The notes beneath the pieces are model-generated. The model was given only the letters and a program-made list of their open reading frames with translations, was not told where the DNA came from and searched no databases. A stretch of DNA of 64,000 nt from Caenorhabditis elegans. Its lineage: Eukaryota > Nematoda > Chromadorea > Rhabditida > Rhabditidae. Location of the stretch: contig NC_003283.11 in NCBI RefSeq assembly GCF_000002985.6, forward strand, positions 17,609,501 through 17,673,500, read 5' to 3'. The translations under genes and the position numbers were made by a program. This document shows, piece by piece, positions 10,490-21,324 of the stretch (position 1 is the first letter of the stretch; each line of letters opens with the position of its first letter).

Positions 10490-11416
10490 ATGCAATATAC
10501 AAGTTTTTTTAGTCTTGGCCAGTCTTCGACTGTGTCTTCGGCACTGAAAATCATCTTTATCGCTCAAGTTGTGGAAATATGTGTATCAGTAGAAGATGAT
10601 CTAATTCTGTTCAGTTGTGTCGTATTTCGAAAAGGATTACATAAATCTTTGGAAGTCGCGTATGAAAAAGAAGCATCTGGATGTAGATTCAAAATGGAAA
10701 ACGCTGAGGAATATATTGAAAATAAAAACTATGTGACTTTGTCGATTGAACATCTGAAGAGATTCCTCAGTTCCGTGCATTTACTCTCCAGCTTCTCAAT
10801 TTCTACGCAATCAGCAAGCAATCCAAATTATTGTTCATATCTACACGAAATCGAGGACATTCTTGAAACTAGAGAGCAATTACTCATAGTGAATGAATTT
10901 TCCATTGGTTTTTCGTCTCAGAACTTGACGAACTTCACTTCAATTTTATTGATGTTTGATCCAGATGCGCTTCATGCGGTTCACCTCAAGACCAGTTCAG
11001 AGAATTGGAGAAATTCCAACTTTTTAGAGCAAATTTCTAGTTTCTAACCAAAAGCCTTGATTACAATGGAAGCATCAAATGTCTCAGACCTAATGTTTCT
11101 TAAAGATGTTCGTGTTTTTTTTTATAAAACCGATATATTCCTACTTTTTCAGCATTTTGTTCGTTCGGAAGTCTTCTGCGATAAATTTATACTTCAATGC
11201 TATTTTAATGTAGATGATGTCATCGGAGTGTTTGGAACTCCCGGTAATTCTGAATACAAAACTGAAAAATGGTACTTCACAAGTCAATCGGGAGATAATG
11301 ATATTTGCATGCAGCATGGCTATTTTGGCTCGGAGAGCTTCTCGTCATTCACTTTTACGAAAGTCTCACTGGATGTAAAACTAAATGAAGTGAGTTTTAG
11401 GTGTTGTCACAGCTAA
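10490..11416 (+). pseudogene. FTH/F-box-type gene with in-frame stop and internal deletion
   Basis: The ATG follows a TTCGCAG acceptor by a few bases. Exon 1 (10490-11107) carries QVVEICVSVEDD, a GCRFKMEN segment and SIEHLKRFL, matching the two genes downstream. A TAA at 11045-11047 interrupts the frame. About 30 residues present in the paralogues between the leucine-rich strand and LFLKK-like end are missing there. The frame continues as LMFLKD to a splice donor, and exon 2 (11153-11416) gives the usual C-terminal segment (FNVDDVIGVFGTPG). Intact flanking exons suggest a recent loss of function. In its family this would have been a C. elegans-type F-box-A substrate receptor. Confidence 0.6.
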
Positions 11417-11435
11417 GCTTTGTAGAGACATATTT

Positions 11436-11525
11436 TACTCTCGAATTTTCCGGAAGGTTCTAGAACAATCCAGAATTTTCTCGAATTTTGCAGAAGATTC
11501 TAGAACATTCCAGAATTTTCTTGGA
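11436..11525. repeat. Short second heat-shock pentamer lattice
   Basis: About 17 consecutive 5-mers alternate TTC and GAA in phase. They include GAAGATTCTAGAACATTC and a following CAGAA, a run of five perfect pentamers. The block is followed by GAATTTCCCGCC and GGGTCACACCATGATGGG, the same phrases that precede the large array at 8650, so it belongs to the same repeat family. It sits immediately downstream of the pseudogene at 10490-11416. Confidence 0.8.
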
Positions 11526-11529
11526 ATTT

Positions 11530-12184
11530 TCCGTCAATGTTTTTTCTCAGAAAAGTTGAATCCCCCGCCAAAATATGTTTTCTCAAAAATTGGAACTTTC
11601 CGTGATAGTATTTGTTCTCAAAAATTTTGAATTTCCCGCCAAAATATTTTTGAAGGGTCACACCATGATGGGAAGAGAGCCAGACCCCTCCCACAACTCT
11701 TAGTGACGTCACAGACTACAAAGACTGCATAGGCTACATTTTACTCTTTTATATATAAGTAATGATATTTTTTAGTTTCGCAATTGAACTTTACGATTAG
11801 AAAGTCGAACTGAGCCGGGCAATAACGTTTGAGCAAATTCAGAAAACTAAGTAGGTGTTTCGGGATTTCTGAGTTTTTCTTTTACTAAAGTTAACTACCG
11901 TATTTTCTCAGTTAGTCTCACAGTTACTATCAACTTTCTTTCTAATATTCCAACACTAACTTGATAAACTTTTAAAAAAATTTTGCAAGTTCTTCATTTT
12001 TTATTGTTAATTTAACTTTAACGCAAACAACAGTCCACAATGAGTAGGGCTGTTAAATAAGGCGAAAACGTCGACCTTTGTCCTATTTAACAGTCTTACT
12101 GGCAGCCAAGCCAATTTATCGGAGAACATCTCTAACAGGCCTAACAATCACAGGGAAAACATAAATAATTTCATTTCTTTCCAG
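11530..12184. other. Gene-free interval upstream of the next F-box gene
   Basis: The first part is repeat-family sequence that ends around TTTTATATATAAGTAATG (11748). After that I see only AT-rich DNA, and a duplicated word (GGGCTGTTAAATAAGGCG and its near reverse at about 12060-12110) that could form a short hairpin. No RNA gene is evident. Confidence 0.35.
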
Positions 12185-13250
12185 AAATTGAAGTTGCCAT
12201 CTGAGAACATAAAACTGAACCTGATGAAACTTGCTAACCAGGTTCAACTTGTCATGACGCTTATTATCGAGAAATCAACTTTTCCAACATTGTAGGTTTT
12301 TAGTTTTCTTTTTGGAGACATTCTAGTTTTCCCGATGTGTGAGTTTTGTCTGAAATCAATGACCATTTAAAATTACAGACTAGCTCTACGTGACACCTCC
12401 AAAGATCTAAGATATTTCGTGGTCAAAAACGGATTATACTGCTCTCCAATTGAAATTAAAGTTCACGCAAACACTATTCAATGCACATACAACATTGATG
12501 ACCAAATAACTTTCCCGTGTTCTGAGACCCAGTCACTGAAGAAATGGCTAAAAAAGTATTGCCCAAAACATGTCACAATTGAGAAATTTTCCTGTGATTC
12601 CGATAATTTCGCAAAAATGGAAGATCTGAAGGCGTTTCTACTCTCCTTTAAAACAAAGATGGCAATTGAAAATTTGGATCTGGAAGGGAAAAGTGAACTG
12701 GAGTTCATTGAGCTTATGCGCTACCTAGACGAGAAAAACTTAAAAAGACTAAAAATCAGTTTTTCTGGAGATCACGATAACAATACTAATCATTGTCTCA
12801 TGCTCGACCAAATAACCGAGACAGCTCATTGGAAACATGCCGTTGAGTTGATCTTAGAAGGATCGAAAATTGCCGTATCAATTCGAAAACTAAACCATTT
12901 TTTGAAAGTGACAGCTTTCTTGGATGTAATTACAGTCGAAAACGTGGTATTTTTGAAGCATGTAGGTTTTAATATAATTTTGAATGACGTTGTCATAGTT
13001 TTATTTCTTCCAGACTCTCCTGCCTTCCTTGCTTCCTAGAAACTTTAATCTCATCACTCCTACCCACTCGGACCTGCAAAGCCTCGCTCATCACATTGGT
13101 TGTCCAGTTGTAAAAAAAACGAACGGAATTGAATATAACCAATGGTTATTCCCAGCCACGAAGTTTTTTGAAATTTTGATTCATAAAACGATAAATGGGT
13201 GCACCTGTATCGAAATGCGACATAGGAATGATAAATCACAATTTCTTTAA
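12185..13250 (+). CDS. F-box/FTH-domain protein (F-box A type)
   Basis: Three exons (12185-12291, 12379-12961, 13014-13250) join in frame. The first encodes a degenerate F-box (LPSENIKLNLMKLANQVQLVM) that continues across the first splice as LLALRDTSKDLRYFV, the usual end of nematode F-boxes. The second holds the FTH/DUF38 region, with ENLDLEG, LKRLKISF, a WKHA segment and ITVENVVFLK before the conserved splice site. The third gives a beta-rich C-terminus ending CIEMRHRN. In this family the F-box binds a Skp1-related protein and FTH is thought to hold the substrate for SCF ubiquitin ligase. The start codon is unclear: exon 1 follows a TTTCCAG acceptor and its first in-frame ATG (12223) would cut off part of the F-box. 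Confidence 0.7.
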
Positions 13251-14101
13251 ATTTTATTGATTTCCTCATTCCATTGTTTGTTCCCACCTTTCTGAGAATT
13301 GCCAATAGCAATGCAAGACGTTCAGTACCATAATAAATATTCAATACCATCCTGCCAATTATATTTTCCACTGCAGTTATAAGTTTCCGTATAATTCTTA
13401 TGCATTAGCAACAAATTTTGTAACAAACAAATTTACCTCATACGCTTTCCAACCGATTCTCCCCGCTCACTCTCGAACTCCAACTCTTATCTTTGCCAGT
13501 TTTTTTTTTGGGAAGTTCCTTTAAAAAGCCTTTAAGCTTCAATAGTTTTTCTGAGGGAAAGATTCATTACTTTTGTTGCGAGTCGTTTGGGTGACAAATT
13601 TTCCTGAACGTTTCAGTATTCAGTATTCGCGCACAGTGTATTTTACTCAATCCACTTTTACATTTGGATGCACGATCATTTATTCTAGAATGATTTGAAT
13701 TCTTAGGAAGATTTTGTGAAACACCTATGAATTAATTTCATAACCAAAAAAAATTGAAATGAAAAATTTACATCGGTTGCTCTTATCAGTACACACCTTC
13801 CGCCTCTTAAAACTAGCAATAAACTTTCAAAAATGTCTATTACATAATCTGACATGAATGATCTTCTCTTTAAATTTGAATGAAAAAAAACTACCTCCTA
13901 GCTGTTTGTTCAACAGATCGCACATGCATTTTCTTTCCTTTTCAGAAACTTTCTTTCTATTGGTATTGCATCACCTGTATGTTGCGTTATTTCAGAAATA
14001 TCCAGTGAGTCAGCTCTACTCAAGAAAATATGGAAATGTTGGCTTGTGGAACGTGAGAAAACATCCAAATAAAAAGAATCTTTTAAAAAAATAGATTTCA
14101 G
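13251..14101. other. Intergenic interval and unclear 5' part of the next FTH gene
   Basis: No F-box could be found. An open piece at about 13858-14094 after a TTATTTCAG acceptor (13989-13997) is also present in the inverted pseudogene near 7320-7390, where the frame differs by a small indel and a stop. Repeated CAGTATTCAGTATTCG occurs near 13615. Confidence 0.35.
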
Positions 14102-15059
14102 AAATAACACCCCTTCATCAACAATAAAAACTATTCGGATATCTCAAATTGTAGAAATTTATGTGACTGTTGAAGAAATATCTATTCTAGCTGCCTATGT
14201 CATGTACAAACAAAAACTACAATACCGTCAAGAACTCTGCTACAAAAGTACAATAAACGGATGCTCATTAGAAATTGGAGGAAAGGAAGAAATTTTCAAA
14301 AATCAAAATTTTATGGAATTCTTCTTCTCACATTTGACGATCATTCTATCCTCAACCAACTTCATCTCATATTTATCATTTTCTATAATTAACAATTCTA
14401 CTTCAAAGTTTCTGGAAAAACTAAAAAGCACTCTTTCCACTAAAAATCCTGCTCTGAAAGTCAATGAGCTCGCATATTCATTTATTGGCCAATCAAACGT
14501 TCAACATGCAATATCTGTAATTGAAACATTGAATTCGGAAGCTCTCGATACTATTCACTTCCGCACGGATGTTGATGAAGAAATTAATCTCACAAAAATA
14601 ATGGAACTACCTCATTGGCCAAATATTACATGTCTAAAAATTGAAGGCTTCATAGTTTCCGAGACGCTTGAAAACTTCCTTCATTTGACAAATGCCAAAG
14701 TTACAAAGCATTCAATTACTATTCAGGATCTTCAAATTTTGAAAAAGGTTTGCCGAATCGTAAATCTAAAACCATTATTTAAATTGCAGAACTTCCTAGG
14801 TTCTCAATCTGAAAAGAAGTTTGTTCTCGTGTACAAGTTAGACACTGGTGAGATCGCTGAAAATGTACAAGTTGTGTTTGGAGAATTGTCGAGTTCGAAG
14901 AAAACAATTGACTACGGAATCACAAAGCAATGGAAATATCGAACCGACGGCAGATTCGAATTGTCTATCGAATACCGACAATGTGTTCGTTTTGAAGATC
15001 ACTCGTTTACTTTTGTGGTAACATGTGCAGGATCATCATCATCTTTATTAACATTGTAA
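14102..15059 (+). CDS. FTH-domain protein, F-box not found; 5' end uncertain
   Basis: Exon 14102-14747 starts after ATTTCAG and reads TIRISQIVEIYVTVEEISI, then NGCSLEIGG and a long FTH region ending ITIQDLQILKK at the position of the family's conserved intron. The intron (14748-14789) is only 42 bp and open in frame. Exon 14790-15059 ends TFVVTCAGSSSSLLTL. There is no in-frame ATG before residue AYVMYK, and the upstream frame closes at TAA, so either an upstream exon supplies the start or the 5' end is dead. A broken inverted copy lies at 6574-7390. Family membership is well supported; function is not shown. Confidence 0.55.
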
Positions 15060-15705
15060 TATGTGTTTCGTTTTCAATGATTGTCAATACAATTAATATC
15101 ATACATTCGTTGCCACAGCTCGATGTAAAAGTTTTGCGATACTAGTTTTCATTTTTTAAGTAGCAGTACCCCTACCACGAGTAATAAAAATTTCATTGTA
15201 ATATGTGTTCCGTTATCGATGATTGTGAATAAAAACTTTAAATAACATATTTATTCGTTGATACTGTTCCATTCAAGACGATTTGAAATACTGGCGTTCG
15301 TTATTCAAGAGCAACACTATTAACACTAGTGACACATTGAGAAATGCCCTATAGAGGGTTTTTAATAGTAAAAGCCGCTTGTATTTTGTCATGTTTGGGA
15401 ATGAACTATTTCATATTTGTATAAAGTATGCTTAGTGTCAATACAAAACAAAACAACTTTTGCATGATACTCTTAGCTTTTGAAGTTCATATTCCTTATG
15501 ATGAATTAATAATAAGGAATAAATGTCTTTCATCAGAATGTCATTTTTACGCATAGCAATGTAAAACAATTCCTCATAGACGATTTAACTTCTCCACACT
15601 GATAAGAAATGATAAGCAAACATGGTTTTCAGTTTGAGTTCCGTTTGTTGAGTCGTTTGGTTATTCTTATTCCTTAAAATATTTTCAATATTTTCAGCCG
15701 CAGAT
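15060..15705. other. Intergenic interval
   Basis: AT-rich. Two near-identical TTCATTGTAATATGTGTT(C/T)CGTT phrases (about 15050 and 15193) follow the previous gene and look like a short local duplication of its 3' end. The last bases (TATTTTCAATATTTTCAG) form a strong acceptor 8 bp before the next ATG, which is typical of trans-splicing. Confidence 0.45.
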
Positions 15706-18098
15706 ATGGATCAAATCCAAAAGTATCCAATTGTGGAAGTCTACATCACAGTTGAGAACAATCGAATATCTGCTACTTATATGCTGTACTACAAGGCCGA
15801 TCGAAAGCCAGTAACGCTCACTTACCACAATTGCTCTCTAGGATGCCAGCGAGTGCATGACCAAATGGAAGAACTGCTCGAGAACCAGGATTTCATGAAA
15901 CTGTCCATTGAAGATCTAAGTACCTCGCTTGCCATGAACAATGTTCTGTCATTTCTATCAATCACTTTTTATGGAGAATCAAGTCCATTGCCAAATGATG
16001 ATATCAGCATCTCGTTTCTGAATGACCTCAAAGAAATGCTCCAGACAAGAGATAATTCGCTTGTAGTGAACGAAATAACTATTTCATTTCGGAGTGTTAC
16101 AATTAGACGATATATAATTTCGATTGTGAAAAGCTGTCACCCAGAGATATTCAAAACATTTAAAGTCAGTGTTATTGCTGAAAATGAAAACCGTTCAATG
16201 GAAAAGGTAAGTAGAAGGTTCGGGTACCAGGATGTATGATGTTCATGAAGAATTGTAAAATAAATGTAAAACATGTTCAGTTATCCTTGTACCTTGTCAG
16301 ATTTAGAACGCAATTTTTATATGCGCTGATACTTTTTTTACATATTGTAGACATTTCAGACATTCAACATTGAGGGTTTATTTGAACTTGATCATGTTGA
16401 AAATCAATTTCTAACAGTGGAAAATGAAGTGTCATTTGGTTTTGATTGTTGTGATGTCGATACCAACCTGTGCACATATACCTTGACGTTTTCGGATGAA
16501 ATGGTGAGTTGCAGTAGCCTTCAAACATTATTTTAAAAATTTGTTAGAGTGCCGATCAACCTGTTTTGGAGTCGCAAGCTTCGACAAAAAATGATCCGTC
16601 GATTATGAACAAGCTTATCGATTTGACGTCATACTTAACAAAGTAAGTCAGTTCCAAAATTTTTTGCCTTCAAGTGATTAATTTTCAGACCTTTTCTTAA
16701 CATCTTGCAGAGCAATTTTAACTATATGTTAAATGGCAACTGGTTTTATCCAAAGCTTACAAGAATTGACATTGACATTGAACCACGCGAAATCACAATT
16801 CGATGTTTTCAAGAATCCCACAGCTTTTATGTGACATTTTATGAAAACTCTAGCGGATGCATAATCAAAGTCCCTGAACCTCCGTTTAACAGTGCGTTGG
16901 TGCCTGCTGAACGGTGTTCCAAAGAAAACTTCATCATTTGTTTCATCCGACACTTTGAGTATTTATTGAAACGTCAGCAGTTTGAAATTCAAACTTTCCA
17001 ATGTTCATTCAATCATACTATTGAAGTATCAAAAACTTTGGATAAAGTGAATAAGTCAATAATATCTAACCATTTGAGTGTGGAGAATTTAATCTTGAAG
17101 GGTGGTGACTTTTTCAAAGTTTTATCTTGCTTTGATGCTAATAAACTGCAGAATCTGAAATTCGAATCAAACGATTGTCAGCTAGATCTCAGGAAAATCA
17201 CTTCACTACTACAATGGAAACATGCACGTGGTGTATTTATCAAGAAGTGTGCTGTTTCTATGTCAATGCGAGATTTTTCTCATTTCTCAAATGTGGATGT
17301 GCACTTAGAATTCGGTTCAGTGGAGGATATACTGTTCTTGAAAAAGGTTGTGCACGCTTTTTTTTTTCAGAAGTTTTACATACCTTATTTCTTCTATTAA
17401 TATGGCCTCCCTATTAGACTTGCACTCCCTATTAGTATTGCTCCTTGAACACTCTCCAAAAATTAGTATTGCACTCCCTATTAGTGTTGCACTCCCTAAT
17501 AGTCTTGCGTCTACTTTTTTTGGTACAAACCCACCTCACTAATTTTGAGATTTTAACAACATTTTTTGCCTACGTTGCAACAATTTTTGGTAAAATTTCT
17601 ATGAAATTGAAGTTATTGTACCTTTTTGTTGCAATTACAATCTAATTTTCTGAATTTTCGCACAAGGTTCGATTTTTTTCAGAAAAAAATAGTAAGCTCA
17701 AAGTCTGAAAAATGTTCTGAAAATTAGTATTGCACTCCCTAATAGTCTTGCACTCCCTATTAGTATTGCAAGCGGGAAGACCACCGAAAAATAGTATTGC
17801 AGCCATATTAATAGAAGAAATACGGTAATTTGTGTCCCTCTAATTCCAGAAATTCCTTGAAAGCAATACAAGACAAATCTATAAATTCACATGCGATAGT
17901 TTCCCCGTAGCAAGATTGCTCGATGAATTTGGTGCACCATGTGTAGTGAGCAAGACAAAGATATCGGAAGATCAGAAATGGATTTTCAATACTCCCGACA
18001 CACTGAAGACTGTCTTGATATTAAGCGCCCGATCTGTTTTTGGAAAGGAGACAATCATTGAATTATTCCATGAATCTTCTAGTATCGCTTGTGTTTGA
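15706..18098 (+). CDS. Long FTH-F-box-FTH protein (two-module F-box A type)
   Basis: Exons 15706-16206, 16360-16503, 16548-16642, 16689-17346 and 17850-18098 join in frame to 548 residues. The first module (MDQIQKYPIVEVYITVEN to the splice after ENRSMEK) is FTH-like and lacks an F-box. Exons 3-4 hold a degenerate F-box (DPSIMNKLIDLTSYLTK then PFLNILQSNF). A second FTH module follows (VENLILKG, LQNLKFES, LLQWKHA, VEDILFLKK), and the last exon has the usual C-terminal sheet (VARLLDEFGAPCVV). The tandem module arrangement suggests fusion or internal duplication. The start follows a trans-splice-like acceptor. It is intact in all exons, whereas its inverted copy at 5700-6209 is not. The role is probably substrate recognition in an SCF ligase, by family only. 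Confidence 0.7.
17383..17825. mobile_element. TA-flanked MITE inside an intron of the FTH-F-box-FTH gene
   Basis: The ends are inverted repeats of about 23 bp (CCTTATTTCTTCTATTAATA and its reverse near 17800-17825), flanked by TA at 17381-17382 and 17826-17827. Inside, words like ACTCCCTATTAGTATTGC and ACTCCCTAATAGTCTTGC recur six or more times near both ends. Removing the element leaves an intron of about 60 bp, normal for this genome. A TTTTTTTCAG at 17361-17370 is a possible cryptic acceptor beside it. Confidence 0.8.
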
Positions 18099-18239
18099 TT
18101 GGGTGTTAATCAGAACTCAAATTTAATTATTTTTCAACTCATATTACTTTTTTTTTATTACTATTACTTTTTATATTACTTTTTATTTTTACTTCATATT
18201 ACTTTTTATTTTTACTTCATCAGAAAGAACACATTATTT

Positions 18240-18700
18240 TTCCTATTTGCAGGGATAGTGGAAGACAAAAAAAAACAATATGGATTTAAAATCAGGGCTT
18301 CGCCCCGATTTTAATAAAATATATGAAACCCTCTTAAAAAGTTACAAGAAGGTTTTTCCTTTCGCTTGGAGCGCAAAAGAAAAGAAAAAGAGCTATTTAG
18401 ACTTAGGGTGCCCAACTGGAATAAAACATTGGGAATCCCAATCCAACCAGCCTAAGGGCCCGAAAAACATACTAGGTTGCCCAACTTGAATAAAATATTG
18501 GAAATCCTTATGACACACTTAAGCCTAAGGGCCCGAAAAACATACTAGAATTCCCAACTGGAATAAAATATTGGAAATCCTTATGACACACCGGCGGTAT
18601 GGCGCGGCTTAAGCCTAAATAGCCACTTTTATCAAAATACATTTGAGCGAGGCGGTTGTAAACTATTCGTTCTTTAGCAAAAATTTAAAAATAAAACTTT
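18240..18700. repeat. Repeat block with three tandem 70-75 bp units
   Basis: GCCTAAGGGCCCGAAAAACA recurs, with CCCAACTGGAATAAAATATT and GGAAATCCTTATGACACAC between copies (about 18405-18600). The block begins with a small GC-rich palindrome (GGGCTTCGCCCC at 18295). CTATTTAGACTTAGG near 18395 and CCTAAATAGCC near 18612 form an imperfect inverted pair, suggesting a decayed mobile element. Confidence 0.55.
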
Positions 18701-18887
18701 ATTTAAATTTAAAAATAAATATCATATGTTATCACACCTTAGAATATCACGCCTTAATTTAGTAATCATTTTTAGTTCATAAGTGTGAGAGAAAGAAAAA
18801 TGGATTCATCATCGGAATTAGATATCATCAGAGTGATTATATTCATCAAAGGTCCCACTTTACTGGAGTGTTAATTTGGTTAATATA

Positions 18888-19056
18888 AAATTCCTATCTC
18901 ATGTGAAGAAAGGTTCAAATTCTGTACCTATGAATGCTGCCGATACTTGAAGTCCTATCTCATGGGAAGAAGGCCTTTCTTGTGGAAAGAACGGAGTTAT
19001 AAAAAAATATACGCAGGTACAGAATTTGAACTTTTCTTCCCATGAGATAGGAATTT
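18888..19056. mobile_element. Foldback element, 40 bp arms
   Basis: AAATTCCTATCTCATG at the left matches CATGAGATAGGAATTT at the right, and the match continues inward through GTTCAAATTCTGTACCT. The arms are about 40 bp with a centre of about 85 bp. The target duplication is not clear. It lies just upstream of the truncated FTH gene. Confidence 0.75.
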
Positions 19057-19759
19057 GTATGTTGGCATTCTATAACTTTACTTAAAAAAATCTTCAAAGG
19101 TTGATCGCAAATATGTAGAGATTGCTCGCATCCCTTCAAATATTACAAAATTTCCAAGATTCTCAGTAATAATCTTCATTCAGATTACTGAAAAATATAC
19201 ACAGATGAATTCGAGTACGCTGATCTGCTAGGTGGATGTCGCGTCGCAGAGGTCAGGGGCACAGTCGGTGGTGTTAAAAGAAAACAAATAGATATTGCAA
19301 TTGGTGACCTGGGAAGAGTCATCAATACCCCAAAAGCCAATGTGGAAACATTAAATCTAATTATAATGAAGATTGATGACATCGAACTTCGTAGGAATAG
19401 ATACGAAGAGATCCGAGATAGAGTCAAGCAGTGGAGCTGTGCAAACGTGGAGACTTTGATGCTCGGAGGGCTTCATTTTAATGAAGTTGCGCCGATCCTC
19501 GCTAGCTTCGGTGTTGAGAAACTACTGGAGATAAAAATGGATCTACTTTCTGAGGAAATTGATGTGGAAGTAGCCGAGGAAGTCGCAAAGCTGGAGCAAT
19601 GGAAGAGTACAAAAGTTATTGACATCAATGAAAGTTGCAAATTGGATTTGGGAATCGCTCACTTTCTTCATTTCCATGCTTTTAGTGTTGCATTGAAGAG
19701 ATTCACCGTGGAGGACGCGGTTATTGTTAGAGACGTAAGTACCATGGTATTTTATGAGA

Positions 19760-20197
19760 CCAGGGTTCCAGGGTTCCAGGGTTCCAGGGTTCCAGGGTTC
19801 CAGGGTTCCAGGGTTCCAGGGTTCCAGGGTTCCAGGGTTCCAGGGTTCCAGGGTTCCAGGGTTCCAGGGTTCCAGGGTTCCAGGGTTCCAGGGTTCCAGG
19901 GTTCCAGGGTTCCAGGGTTCCAGGGTTCCAGGGTTCCAGGGTTCCAGGGTTCCAGGGTTCCAGGGTTCCAGGGTTCCAGGGTTCCAGGGTTCCAGGGTTC
20001 CAGGGTTCCAGGGTTCCAGGGTTCCAGGGTTCCAGGGTTCCAGGGTTCCAGGGTTCCAGGGTTCCAGGGTTCCAGGGTTCCAGGGTTCCAGGGTTCCAGG
20101 GTTCCAGGGTTCCAGGGTTCCAGGGTTCCAGGGTTCCAGGGTTCCAGGGTTCCAGGGTTCCAGGGTTCCAGGGTTCCAGGGTTCCAGGGTTCCAGGG
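19760..20197. repeat. 8 bp minisatellite (GTTCCAGG), about 54 copies
   Basis: A near-perfect tandem of an 8-mer. Because 24 bp equals three units, all six frames are open and the frames of one strand give the same repeating peptide (RVPGFQGS on plus, EPWNPGTL on minus). It sits in an intron of the truncated FTH gene and resumes, degenerate, at 20497-20560 beyond an inserted MITE. Confidence 0.95.
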
Positions 20198-20496
20198 CAG
20201 GGGTGCGCGGCAATCGAATTTTCGGCAATTTCGGCAATTGCCGAAAATTCGATTGCTGGAAATCAGAATTGAAATGTAAAGTTGATACTTTTTGTACATT
20301 TATGAGCCTAAACAGGCATTTCAATGAACAATTTTCTCTTTTCAAGCTCGAAATGTAAAATGTCCGGCAATCGCCAACTTCGGCAATTTCGGCAATTGCC
20401 GGAAATTTTCATTTTCGGAAATTGCTGATTGCCGAAAAATTCCAAAACCGGCAATTGCCGAAATTGCCGGAAATTTCCGATTGCCGCGCAGCCCTG
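20198..20496. mobile_element. hAT-type MITE inserted in the minisatellite
   Basis: The ends are CAGGGGTGCGCGGCAATCG and CGATTGCCGCGCAGCCCTG, an inverted repeat with the CAGGG start typical of hAT elements. The flanking 8-mers TTCCAGGG and CTCCAGGG match at seven of eight positions, as expected for an 8 bp duplication within the minisatellite. The interior is a palindromic series of GGCAATTGCCG and GGCAATTTCGG words with no coding capacity. Confidence 0.8.
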
Positions 20497-20759
20497 CTCC
20501 AGGGTTCCAGGGTTCCGAGGTTCCAGGGTTCCCGTGTTCCAGGGTTCCAGGGTACCAGGTTCTCAGGTTTTCAGCTCCCCAGGGCCCCAACTTCTTAGGG
20601 TCCGAGGTTTCTTCTGACCCCCTGCTCATAGTAACTAATTTTGCAGAACCTCATCAAATCCGCCGATTTCGAATCTGCCGACATCCATGTTCAGATTACG
20701 GGAAACACTTTTTGACTACTGGATTTTTGACTACATTGCTTTTTGACTACGAGTGTCTT

Positions 20760-21320
20760 TTTCGCTACTGACCGAAAAAATAGCTACATTCGCACTTTTG
20801 TCTTTTTGACTACTGAATGTCTTTTTCGCTACTGACTGAAAAAATAGCTACATTCGCACTTTTGTCTTTTTGACTACTGAATGTCTTTTTCGCTACTGAC
20901 TGAAAAAATAGCTAAATTCGCACTTTTGTCTTTTTGACTACTGAATGTCTTTTTCGCTACTGACTGAAAAAATAGCTACATTCGCACTTTTGTCTTTTTG
21001 ACTACTGAATGTCTTTTTCGCTACTGACTGAAAAAATAGCTAAATTCGCACTTTTGTCTTTTTGACTACTGAATGTCTTTTTCGCTACTGACTGAAAAAA
21101 TAGCTAAATTCGCACTTTTGTCTTTTTGACTACTGAATGTCTTTTTCGCTACTGACTGAAAAATAGCTACATTCGCACTTTTGTCTTTTTGACTACTGAA
21201 TGTCTTTTTCGCTACTGACTGAAAAAATAGCTAAATTCGCACTTTTGTCTTTTTGACTACTGAATGTCTTTTTCGCTACTGACTGAAAAATAGCTACATT
21301 CGCACTTTTGACTTTTTGAC
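20760..21320. repeat. Tandem 64-65 bp units at the left end of the MULE
   Basis: About eight copies of a unit containing GTCTTTTTCGCTACTGACTG, AAAATAGCTA(C/A)ATTCGCAC and TTTTGACTACTGAAT. They differ in AAAAATAGCTACATT versus AAAAATAGCTAAATT. The right end (27985-28110) has fewer than two units, so the array expanded on one side only. Confidence 0.85.
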
Positions 21321-21324
21321 TACC

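Noticed and set aside
19727-20358. Long open frames of repeating RVPGFQGS or EPWNPGTL peptides on both strands
   Set aside because: They are a direct result of an 8 bp tandem repeat without stops in any frame; they lie in an intron and have no conserved context.
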